Origin: Caldilineaceae bacterium | GTDB taxonomy: Bacteria > Chloroflexota > Anaerolineae > Caldilineales > Caldilineaceae | Reading direction: 5' to 3' | NCBI GenBank assembly: GCA_022824025.1 | Contig: JAJEBF010000004.1 | Coordinates: 1 to 64,000, forward strand | Length of the DNA stretch: 64,000 nt | In this document: positions 17,694-25,043 of the stretch, piece after piece | How the letters are laid out: the number at the start of each line of letters is the position of its first letter | How positions within the stretch are numbered: the first letter of the stretch is position 1 | The notes under the pieces: model-generated | Database searches by the model: none | The model's input: only the letters and a program-made list of their open reading frames with translations | Told to the model about the DNA's origin: nothing | Translations under genes and position numbers: made by a program

Positions 17694-18437
17694 TCAGACT
17701 GCGTCGCTGATTTCCACGTAGATGCGCTTGTTGATGGCGCCCTTGCTGCGGTAGTCGACAATTCGCATTTCGCCCACCTCGCTCGTGTTGCGGGCATGGG
17801 TACCGCCATCGGCTTGCAGGTCCAATCCTTCCAACTCAACCGTGCGCACTTCAGTAATTTGTTTGGGCAAGAGATTGATTTTCGTGCGGATCAGGTCCGG
17901 TATCTGAAAGGCCTTCTCGCGGGGCAAAATCTTCGTCTTGACCGGTCGGGCCGCCGCGATCTCGGCTGCGCACTTCCGCTCGATCGCCGCGACGAGGTCG
18001 CCGCTCATCGCCTCAAACTCGAAGTCCATGCGACCGGTGCCCGGTTTCATGTCCCCGCCCGTGACAGACGCGCCGTAATCCCGCCAAACGACGCCGCATA
18101 AAATGTGCATGGCTGTGTGCGTTCGCATCAGCAGATAGCGTCGCGCCCAATCGAGTTCGCCGTTCACCACCTTTCCCCGGGCAATGTGAACAGACTCGCC
18201 CTTCAGGCCGTCAAGCGTATGCCAGATACGCCCCCCTTCCCGTTTGACGCCGCTTACCGCGAGCCTGCGATAGTCGACCGTCAACCAACCGGTATCATTG
18301 GGCTGGCCTCCCCCGCCCGGGTAGAAGATCGTACTGTCAAGGACTACGCGAAGGCGGCCGTCCTTTTTTTCAACGGACGTGATCGCAGCGTCGAATTCCC
18401 GCATATAGGCGTCTTCATAGTAGAGTTCGGCAGTCAT
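17694..18437 (-). CDS. AlaX-type alanyl-tRNA editing protein
   Basis: A 247-residue free-standing relative of the AlaRS editing domain, a trans-editing hydrolase family that clears misacylated tRNA-Ala. The ATG at 18437 has AGAGGAAAG just before it; the longer frame to 18509 runs into the leader terminator. The N-terminal barrel motif TIFYPGGGGQPNDTG is present. Of the expected zinc ligands, H107 and H111 (RTHTAMHIL) and H214 (DGGTHARNTSEVGE) are seen, but the position usually held by Cys is Asp (D210). It is the first gene behind an isoleucine-type T-box and precedes ileS by 39 nt, so it is made when uncharged tRNA-Ile rises. Its real tRNA substrate is therefore open. Confidence 0.85.
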   Translation of the reverse strand: MTAELYYEDAYMREFDAAITSVEKKDGRLRVVLDSTIFYPGGGGQPNDTGWLTVDYRRLAVSGVKREGGRIWHTLDGLKGESVHIARGKVVNGELDWARRYLLMRTHTAMHILCGVVWRDYGASVTGGDMKPGTGRMDFEFEAMSGDLVAAIERKCAAEIAAARPVKTKILPREKAFQIPDLIRTKINLLPKQITEVRTVELEGLDLQADGGTHARNTSEVGEMRIVDYRSKGAINKRIYVEISDAV

Positions 18438-18490
18438 TCTTTCCTCTTTCCGTCTCTCCGGCGCGATGGCTTCCCATGTCAGTGAAGCAA

Positions 18491-18520
18491 AAGAAAAACC
18501 CGTCCCCACTCAGGGACGGG
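18491..18520 (-). terminator. T-box leader intrinsic terminator
   Basis: On the minus strand CCCGTCCC and GGGACGGG (18520-18513 and 18506-18499) form a perfect 8-bp stem, followed by TTTTTCTT (18498-18491). It lies directly after the T-box sequence, so the antiterminator can compete with it. It stands 54 nt before the alaX-like start. Confidence 0.88.
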
Positions 18521-18795
18521 CTCAATAGTCCGCGGTACCACCCTGCTTCCCGGTAACTCGTCCGGGCCGCTCCATTGCCAGAGGAATTCTTGTATCCTGT
18601 CTGGCCGTGCTGATAACGGTACACGAAACCGGTGACGCTTACTATGCATACTCTCCGCAGTTCGGGTCACGGCTCAGGAGTGATGTTCGCTGTCGCAGGG
18701 GGCCGCCCGGCTTCCACCTTCCCCGGGCTCGCTGGGGACATTGCGGCAGGTACTCGTCTCCGTCAAGGCCAGATCGCATCTAGGCTGTCAAACTC
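18491..18795 (-). ncRNA. T-box leader, isoleucine specifier (AUC)
   Basis: A roughly 300-nt regulatory leader on the minus strand. The T-box core AGGGTGGTACCGCGG is at 18544-18530, followed by the terminator. Stem I features are visible: GACGGAGACGAGTA near 18740, AAGGTGGAAGCCGG near 18714, and the specifier region GAACATCACTCCTGAGCC at about 18689-18671. The likely specifier codon is ATC at 18684-18682, an isoleucine codon, matching ileS as the second gene. In the T-box UGGUACC the variable base is U, which pairs with an A discriminator as in tRNA-Ile. Uncharged tRNA-Ile should stabilise the antiterminator and allow transcription of alaX-ileS. Type and codon are read from the sequence; the fold was not computed. 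Confidence 0.9.
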
Positions 18796-18801
18796 GCGGC
18801 A

Positions 18802-18830
18802 ATTGTAACGCCGCGCCTGGCAATTGTCAA
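18802..18830 (-). promoter_or_regulatory. Sigma70-type promoter of the T-box/alaX/ileS operon
   Basis: On the minus strand TTGACA (18830-18825) and TACAAT (18807-18802) are separated by 17 nt, a consensus -35 and a one-mismatch -10. The predicted start near 18795 puts the T-box stem I at the very 5' end of the transcript. It lies 18 nt beyond the stop of the upstream CNNM-type gene. Confidence 0.82.
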
Positions 18831-18847
18831 TCCGGCCAGGCCGTGGA

Positions 18848-20215
18848 TCACGCGCGGTCTTCGTCCACATCGATCGGAGCCGGACTCGCCGACGGCAGCT
18901 CCACCAGCGCGGAATCGACTGCTCGACCATCCACCTGCTCTACCAGATAGCGAATGCCGTTGACTTCGACCGCGTCGCCGGCCACTGGAATGCGGCCCAG
19001 ATGGGCCATGATGAGCCCGCCGACGGTATCAACCTCCTCCTCTTCATAGTCGATGTCATAGTGTTGGTTTAGCTCATCGAGGAGCAATGAGCCTTCGACG
19101 CGCAGCCGCCCCTCTTCCACCAGTTCAAGGGGGGCCCTTTCGGCATCAAATTCATCCTGGATTTCGCCGACGACTTCCTCCAGCAGGTCTTCGAATGTGA
19201 CGATACCCGCCGTTCCGCCGAATTCGTCAATGACGACCGCCAGGGCGCCTTTCTCAGCGCGGAAACGCTTCAGCATCTGATCCAGCGGCAGCGTCTCCGG
19301 CACCACCATCACGGGCCTTCTCTGCGTCATCTCGCTCAGATCGAGCAGGTCGCTTGCCAATCCGTTCAGCATATGCCTGGCAATATCCTTGACGTGGAAG
19401 AATCCCCGAATCGTGTCGAGATCGCCTTCGAAAACAGGGTAACGGGAGTGATTGGACGCGCAAACAAGCCGGAAGACAGCCTCTTGGGTCGCGTCCGCCT
19501 CGATTCCGACAATTCTCGTACGCGGGGTCATCACCTGTCCGACCGTTCGTTCTCTCAAGTCCAGAATATTCTCGATGTAGAGCTGCTCCGAAGGGGCGAT
19601 CAGCCCTTCCCCGGAACTTTCCTCGACGATCAGCTCAAGTTCCTGCGGCGAAACCATATGGTCGTGGGCGCCCCGTTCAGGCACCCCGCAGGCCCGTCTG
19701 ATGGCCCGGGCGATGATGTTCAAAATGTAGATTACAGGAGAAAGTAGGCGTTCGATCACCCAGAAAGGGCCGATGACGCGCAGGGCGGTCGCCTCCGGAG
19801 CCTGCAACGCCAAAGACTTGGGCATCACCTCTCCCAATACAACGTGCAGATAGGTCATCAGTCCAATTGCCAGAACCAGGGCCGCGCTATGCGCCGCAGC
19901 CAAATTGATCAGACCCATCTCAACGCCATAGTGTTCCAGCAGGGTCAGGATCCACTCGGCGATGGTATGCTCGCCATACATCCCCAATCCCAGACTGGAA
20001 AGCGTGATGCCCAACTGCGCCATGATGATGAAGCGGGTCTGTCCTCCCGGGTCGGTCAGGACTCGCATCACCTTCGCCGCAGGGGCGGAACCTTCGTTCG
20101 CCAATTGCGACATGCGCGGCCGGGACGAGGCCACAACGGCAAATTCCACCGCGACAAAGAGACCATTGAAGAAGATCAACGCCGCTATGATTACAGTGGG
20201 AAGCAGATATTCCAC
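18848..20215 (-). CDS. CNNM/CorC-type (HlyC/CorC, DUF21-CBS) membrane protein
   Basis: A 455-residue inner-membrane protein with the DUF21 transmembrane domain (first ~190 residues, opening LIFFNGLFVAVEFAVVASSR), a pair of CBS domains (about 210-330, with MTPRTRIVGIEADAT and FGGTAGIVTFEDLLEEVVG), and the C-terminal CorC/HlyC domain (GRLRVEGSLLLDELNQHY onward). Proteins of this build are linked to Mg2+ or other divalent cation export and resistance. The start is GTG at 20215, supported by GGAG about 10 nt upstream. It lies 112 nt after a paralogue on the same strand. The old name hemolysin is historical; no haemolytic role is implied. Confidence 0.9.
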   Translation of the reverse strand: MEYLLPTVIIAALIFFNGLFVAVEFAVVASSRPRMSQLANEGSAPAAKVMRVLTDPGGQTRFIIMAQLGITLSSLGLGMYGEHTIAEWILTLLEHYGVEMGLINLAAAHSAALVLAIGLMTYLHVVLGEVMPKSLALQAPEATALRVIGPFWVIERLLSPVIYILNIIARAIRRACGVPERGAHDHMVSPQELELIVEESSGEGLIAPSEQLYIENILDLRERTVGQVMTPRTRIVGIEADATQEAVFRLVCASNHSRYPVFEGDLDTIRGFFHVKDIARHMLNGLASDLLDLSEMTQRRPVMVVPETLPLDQMLKRFRAEKGALAVVIDEFGGTAGIVTFEDLLEEVVGEIQDEFDAERAPLELVEEGRLRVEGSLLLDELNQHYDIDYEEEEVDTVGGLIMAHLGRIPVAGDAVEVNGIRYLVEQVDGRAVDSALVELPSASPAPIDVDEDRA

Positions 20216-20327
20216 TCGTTCTACTCCATCTCAACGTGCATGATTGTATCCCGGCCGACAGGGTCTTCCGAAGTTCGGACGCAGGGCTCTGTATCCCTGT
20301 GCAAGCGGGGCAAAGTTCCAGACAAGA

Positions 20328-21707
20328 TCACAGTTCGGACTCGTCCTGAGAGTGCGGCAGGTTGGCTGCCGCGCCGGGAGGCAGGGCGACACTGACCTGC
20401 GAGACGGCGTAGCCGCTCACCTCTTCTACCTGGAAATCGAACCCTTGCAGCCGCACGACCTGACCTTGCTCCGGGATGGCGCCCAGTTCTGCCAGGATGG
20501 CGCCGCCCAGAGTGTCCACGTCCTCAGAGACAAGTGGCGAACCGAGCACGGCTGACAGGCTTTCCAGGCCGACGTCCCCCGCCAGATGCAGACGTCCGTC
20601 TTTCGCCAACGCCATCTCCTGGCTATCGGCATCAAACTCATCGGCGATGTCGCCGAAAATCTCCTCAATCAGGTCTTCGAAGGTTACAATCCCGGCAGTC
20701 CCGCCATATTCATCGATGACGACGGCCAGGTGAAAATGGTCACGCTGCAGCTGCCTGAACACTGTGCCCACGGGCGCGGAATCCGGAACGAAAGGGGGAA
20801 CTCTCATTACGTCGCGAACACCTGCGCCGCATTCGTCAGACTGTCCTGTCGAAACAACAGATCCTCCGTCGACGTTGAGGCACAGGAGATCTTTCAGATG
20901 GACGACGCCTACGATGTTGTCAATGTTGCCCTCGTAAAGGGGCAGCCTGGAATGACTTGATTCGGCCAGGAGCCGTAAGAGCTCGGCGGCAGGCAGATCG
21001 ACCGGGGCCGCCAGCAGCTGTGTACGGGGAACGATCACATTCCGCACCGACCGTCGCCGCAACTGCAGCGTGTTCTCCAAAAGCTCCGCTTCATCCTCCT
21101 TGAGGACGCCAACGGCGCCGCTCTCCTGGACCATCATCAGGATCTCCTCAGGCGCGTGAATGTGGAAGCCCTCTGAGACCGCGCGCAGACCGACCAGGCG
21201 CAAGAACAGGCGACCGCTGCCATTGAAGAACCAGATCAACGGCCGCAAAAAGATAATCGACCAGCTTACGGGCGTGATCAGCAGAAGGGCCGTAGGCTCC
21301 GGGAACTGTATAGCGACCGTCTTGGGCGCCAACTCGCTCAGCGCGACCTGGATGACGGTAAGGACGATCAGCACCCCGGTGGCGGCGATCGAAACGGCCG
21401 CGGCCTGGGCCACCAGCCCTGATCCGCTCAGCAAGGGTTCCACCAGCGGGGTAATTACAGCTTTCCCGTAGTAGCCGAGTATCAGGCTGGAGAGTGTGAT
21501 CCCCAGTTGACAGGCTGCGATATAGTCGTCCAGCCGGTCAGGGCTCTCCAGGATTGGCAGCAGAATTTGCGCGGGGCGGCTGCCGGCAGCGGCCTCCTGG
21601 GCGATGCGCGCCCGCCGCGCGCCAACGGTGCCGATCTCGGCCGCCACGAAAAGGCCATTCAGTGTGATGAGGAGAAAAACTGTTAAGATTACAAAGAGTA
21701 TAAACAT
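20328..21707 (-). CDS. CNNM/CorC-type (HlyC/CorC, DUF21-CBS) membrane protein
   Basis: A 459-residue paralogue of the next gene with the same order of domains: DUF21 (ITLNGLFVAAEIGTVGARRA near the N-terminus, four hydrophobic helices), CBS pair (IVPRTQLLAAPVDLPAAE and YGGTAGIVTFEDLIEEIFG), and a C-terminal CorC domain ending near residue 445. Between the CBS halves it has a short insertion (SVVSTGQSDECGAGV) that its partner lacks. The ATG at 21707 has AGAGG upstream. Likely a cation-transport or resistance protein; the paired arrangement suggests the two could form a heteromer, which is inference. Confidence 0.9.
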   Translation of the reverse strand: MFILFVILTVFLLITLNGLFVAAEIGTVGARRARIAQEAAAGSRPAQILLPILESPDRLDDYIAACQLGITLSSLILGYYGKAVITPLVEPLLSGSGLVAQAAAVSIAATGVLIVLTVIQVALSELAPKTVAIQFPEPTALLLITPVSWSIIFLRPLIWFFNGSGRLFLRLVGLRAVSEGFHIHAPEEILMMVQESGAVGVLKEDEAELLENTLQLRRRSVRNVIVPRTQLLAAPVDLPAAELLRLLAESSHSRLPLYEGNIDNIVGVVHLKDLLCLNVDGGSVVSTGQSDECGAGVRDVMRVPPFVPDSAPVGTVFRQLQRDHFHLAVVIDEYGGTAGIVTFEDLIEEIFGDIADEFDADSQEMALAKDGRLHLAGDVGLESLSAVLGSPLVSEDVDTLGGAILAELGAIPEQGQVVRLQGFDFQVEEVSGYAVSQVSVALPPGAAANLPHSQDESEL

Positions 21708-22153
21708 GCCCTGCCTCTGGTACTGCCTGTGATGTCTCCTTTCATTCTCGCTCTGGCGCCGGCGCCCGCAGGCAGCTTCGCTCGAGCGAGAGAGCCTCTT
21801 CCTTCAAAGCCTCCTCAGATGCCCCCGCGGTCGACTGCAAGCGGACCGGTTCAGGCCGGCCGCCAAAGCCTCAACCCTTCTCATCTCCTGAGACATTCCA
21901 GGAACGGCGCCCGACGCGCCAATACAGGTCTCCGGTTCGAGATTCTGGGGCCCTTCGCCGCGGGCCATCCCGTTCGCCGCGAACTCAATCGCGCCGCCGT
22001 AAATGCAGTTGGTCACAGTGGATTCGGTAATCCCCTGTGGTTTGGTTCTGCCTTCGCAGTTGAAGTATCATTGGCGGATTATTGACCGCAGCATTCTCTT
22101 TCTTCCCACAAAGGGAAGCCGCGGCGCAGAACGGGAACCCGGAGTTATTGCTG
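21708..22153. other. Intergenic region between divergent genes
   Basis: 446 nt between the divergent CNNM-type and UbiA-type genes. Short frames occur on both strands but none has a convincing ribosome site or recognisable motif. No clear promoter pair, terminator or repeat was found by eye. Confidence 0.5.
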
Positions 22154-23107
22154 ATGGATCGAGCCTCAAAGTCGGCGCCGTCTCACGCGGCGGAAGGGAG
22201 CAGTGATTCGAGCGAACGACGGCCGCCGTTGGGTCGGCGCCTATTGTACCTTTTGAGGACTATGCGTCCCAAACAGTGGACCAAGAACGGCTTTGTACTG
22301 GTTGGGCTGATCTTTGACGGCAAGTTGCTGGACCTTCCTCTGGCCCTGAACGCTCTCCTGACTGTTGCCTTTTTCTGTCTGGTTTCGAGCAGTGTCTATA
22401 TTCTGAACGACCTGGTCGACATGGAAAGGGATCGCCATCACCCGCGTAAACGGTTGCGCCCTCTGGCAAGCGGCCTGCTGAGCCCCGCTTTCGCCAAATA
22501 TGCCCTGGCGATCCTTGCCATTGCGGGGGGCTTGGGGGCATGGCTGGTTGAACCGTTGGTTGGCCTGATTTTGGCGGCCTATTTCGTCCTCAATTCCGCC
22601 TACTGTCTATATCTCAAGAATCTCGTCATCATTGATGTGATGATGATTGCGCTGTTCTTCGCCCTGCGGGTCGTTGCCGGCTCAGCGGCGGTCGAAGTAA
22701 GCGCCTTCAGCCCCTGGCTATACATCTGCGTAAGCTTGCTGGCTCTGTTCATTGGGTTCGGCAAGCGAAGGCACGAAATTGTCCTCTTGAAGGAGAGCGC
22801 ATCCGGCCACAGAAGCAGCCTTGGGCAGTATAATCTGCCTTTCCTCGATCAGATTATCGGCATCGTGACGACCAGCGGGCTGATCAGTTACACATTGTAC
22901 AGCTTCGAGGCCGAAACCGCGTTGGCAGGCCCTGCCCGTATGATGTTGACCGTCCCTCTCATCATATTCATCGTTTTCCGCTATCTCTACCTGATTCAAG
23001 TTGAGCAAAAGGGCGGCGCGCCTGAAGACCTGCTCTTCGCAGATCGACCACTTCTGGCGGCTGTTGTACTGTGGGCGCTTTCAGTGGTTGCCGTCATCTA
23101 CGTCTAG
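22154..23107 (+). CDS. UbiA-family prenyltransferase, decaprenyl-phosphate phosphoribosyltransferase-like
   Basis: A 317-residue polytopic membrane enzyme. The start at 22154 has GGAG 9 nt upstream; the longer frame from 22082 adds a low-complexity stretch. Residues ~40-55 give RTMRPKQWTKNGFVLVGLIF, and the Asp-rich catalytic loop is NDLVDMERDRHHPRKRLRP, followed by LASG. This loop, and FIGFGKRRHE further on, fit the group that moves phosphoribose to decaprenyl phosphate in arabinose-donor synthesis, rather than quinone or haem prenylation. About eight or nine hydrophobic helices are seen. No DprE1/DprE2 partners are nearby, so the pathway role is inferred from similarity only. It converges on the PHP-domain gene. 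Confidence 0.82.
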   Translation: MDRASKSAPSHAAEGSSDSSERRPPLGRRLLYLLRTMRPKQWTKNGFVLVGLIFDGKLLDLPLALNALLTVAFFCLVSSSVYILNDLVDMERDRHHPRKRLRPLASGLLSPAFAKYALAILAIAGGLGAWLVEPLVGLILAAYFVLNSAYCLYLKNLVIIDVMMIALFFALRVVAGSAAVEVSAFSPWLYICVSLLALFIGFGKRRHEIVLLKESASGHRSSLGQYNLPFLDQIIGIVTTSGLISYTLYSFEAETALAGPARMMLTVPLIIFIVFRYLYLIQVEQKGGAPEDLLFADRPLLAAVVLWALSVVAVIYV

Positions 23108-23137
23108 TAAGCGACGGCAGAAAATCAGGGGCAAGCG

Positions 23138-23153
23138 GAATAGGGCCCTATTC
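23138..23153. repeat. 16-bp perfect palindrome between convergent genes
   Basis: GAATAGGGCCCTATTC is a perfect palindrome placed 30 nt after the UbiA-type stop and covering the stop codon of the PHP-domain gene. It may contribute to transcript ends on both strands, but it has no spacer loop and no U tract. Confidence 0.35.
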
Positions 23154-25043
23154 TTCATCGACGAACTGGGCCCACGCCCCCTCCATGCCCTCGCTGGTTA
23201 CCCCGTAGAAAACGCGCAGATCAGAACCTTCACGCAGGACCAGGTCGAACCGCTTTTTGCCTGCCCGCCTGTCGCAGCGGATGAAGCCCACGTTCTTCTT
23301 CCAACGAATCTGACTGCCTTTCACCGGGCTGTCTTCATACTGGCTGATGGCGTAATTCCACAGTTTGCGGGCTCCCTTGCGCGTTACATTCCCGACGCTG
23401 CGTTGATTGCGCAGGTTTCTCACCACATAGTAGGTTGTGCCGCCCCGCGTTTCACTGTCCACGATTTCTACGCCGTCCTGCGGCAGATAGAAGGGGTCGT
23501 TCGACTCCGCTGACTCCGCGCGGCTGCTTCCGTCCACCCGCCTGCTGCGATTGCCTTTGCCGCCGCCGGATTTATCCTCGGTCCCGTCCGCGGCTGGCCG
23601 CTCTTCGGCGTCGCCCCCGCTGACCAGATCGGAGTTGAGCCCAACGCTCTCCAGGACGAGCGCGACAATCTCGTCCCGCAGGGCAAGGCTGGTCTCGGCG
23701 TCATTTCGGACGTAGAATTTGGAACCGTCGAGGCAGTATGGCTTGGAGTCTCCGGCGTCCACTCCGATGCGGAGGACCTCCGCGCCGCTGTTGGCCAGAA
23801 TCTCGAACCTGGCTTCAAGCGGCGGACTGAGCCGCTCCGTAACAGCCTGCTGCAGCTCACTCTGGACCTGTTTGGAGGCTGCAAGCCCCTTGACCCGGCC
23901 CTTTCTGGCGTTGGCCCCGACAAAGATCGTCCCCCCGTCCGTGTTCGCGAACGCGCATAGATCAGCCAAAACAACCGTCTGCCGGCCCCCTTTCCTGTTT
24001 GCCGATTCGTGAAAGCTCTGCGTCTGATTTGGGCCCTCTGCCCGTGCCGCGGCCAGATGATCGACCACCTTCTCCGGCGCTCGGTAGGGGCGGGTTCGGT
24101 CAAAGTTGCGGCTGGCGAACAATTCCTTGATCGCGGCGAACGTCGGCTCCTGCAAGAGGAGCTCAGTGGCCCGCTCGCCTATCCCCAGGCGTCTGCTGTT
24201 TCGGGGATCTGTGTTCAGGCGGTGCGCATCGCTTCCCTGGATGCAGTGCATCTTGCGCGGATACTCAATCTTGGATCCATTAAAAAAGCGTGCTGTAGCC
24301 CTCCGACTGCGGCTCTCGAGATCTGTGACTTCAAGAGCACTCAAATTCGGGTCCTGCGTGTAAGCGATTTTTGTCTGTCCGCCAAAGGGGAAATTACGCA
24401 TCGCCACACCGTTCGTGCTATTGGCATGCGCTGCAATTGCGATCCCGCCGGAGTCGACGATCGTCTCATATGCGGTGACAACGTCTGTGCTGGCGCCGGT
24501 TTCCGTCGAGCCGGCGAGAAGTCTGTCGTCCGGCACATTTAATCTCAACAGCGTATGCTCCAGCTTGCGGACAGAGGTCTCTGGGGGGTAAATGGCCAGA
24601 ATATGAAATCCGAAAGTCGCAGTGAATTCGAATCCCGGCAAAATTACGATCTCGTTGGCAAGCTTGAGCCACTGTTCCAGATTGCCGCGATCTTCAGGGG
24701 TGAGACGGTCCTCTTGCTGGAGCCGGCTCAGCCATTCGATTTCACGGCGGATGGCTGCAACACCGGCGACGGTGTTGTGGTCTGTGATGGCGACTATATC
24801 CAGTCCCCTTTTCCGCGCCGTAACCAACCATTCAAGGTAGGTGATGCCGGGCTCTTCGTAGTCGTTGGATGCCGGTGTGTGCGTGTGAAGATCCGCTTTG
24901 TACCAGCTCAGCCTGCCGTTGCCTGGCCCTGTATTCGAATTTGCCGACCGTCCTTCTCTCCCTCCTTGCCGGGTCCCTGTATCGTTTGATCTTGATTCGC
25001 GAGCCGACTGTCCGCCGCCTCGGGTCCTTCGTCTTCTACTCAT
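23148..25043 (-). CDS. PHP-domain phosphoesterase fused to Schlafen/AlbA_2-type domain
   Basis: A 631-residue protein. A basic, low-complexity N-terminus (~45 residues) leads into a PHP metal-dependent phosphoesterase domain with all expected ligand motifs: DLHTHTP (H53, H55), ITDHN (D88, H89), PGFEF (E139), AAHAN (H206) and GSDAH (D272, H274). At about 340-465 follows an AlbA_2/Schlafen-like domain ([25 protein letters not shown]). A Ser/Gly/Glu-rich linker leads to an unrecognised C-terminal domain (~520-631). Its ATG overlaps the lon stop (TAATG), so translation is coupled to lon. Likely a nucleic-acid or nucleotide phosphoesterase; the substrate is not known. Part assignments are confident, the function is not. 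Confidence 0.82.
   Translation of the reverse strand: MSRRRRTRGGGQSARESRSNDTGTRQGGREGRSANSNTGPGNGRLSWYKADLHTHTPASNDYEEPGITYLEWLVTARKRGLDIVAITDHNTVAGVAAIRREIEWLSRLQQEDRLTPEDRGNLEQWLKLANEIVILPGFEFTATFGFHILAIYPPETSVRKLEHTLLRLNVPDDRLLAGSTETGASTDVVTAYETIVDSGGIAIAAHANSTNGVAMRNFPFGGQTKIAYTQDPNLSALEVTDLESRSRRATARFFNGSKIEYPRKMHCIQGSDAHRLNTDPRNSRRLGIGERATELLLQEPTFAAIKELFASRNFDRTRPYRAPEKVVDHLAAARAEGPNQTQSFHESANRKGGRQTVVLADLCAFANTDGGTIFVGANARKGRVKGLAASKQVQSELQQAVTERLSPPLEARFEILANSGAEVLRIGVDAGDSKPYCLDGSKFYVRNDAETSLALRDEIVALVLESVGLNSDLVSGGDAEERPAADGTEDKSGGGKGNRSRRVDGSSRAESAESNDPFYLPQDGVEIVDSETRGGTTYYVVRNLRNQRSVGNVTRKGARKLWNYAISQYEDSPVKGSQIRWKKNVGFIRCDRRAGKKRFDLVLREGSDLRVFYGVTSEGMEGAWAQFVDEE

Noticed and set aside
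18438..18509. 24-codon N-terminal extension of the AlaX frame
   Set aside because: It would start inside the T-box terminator; AGAGGAAAG precedes the internal ATG.
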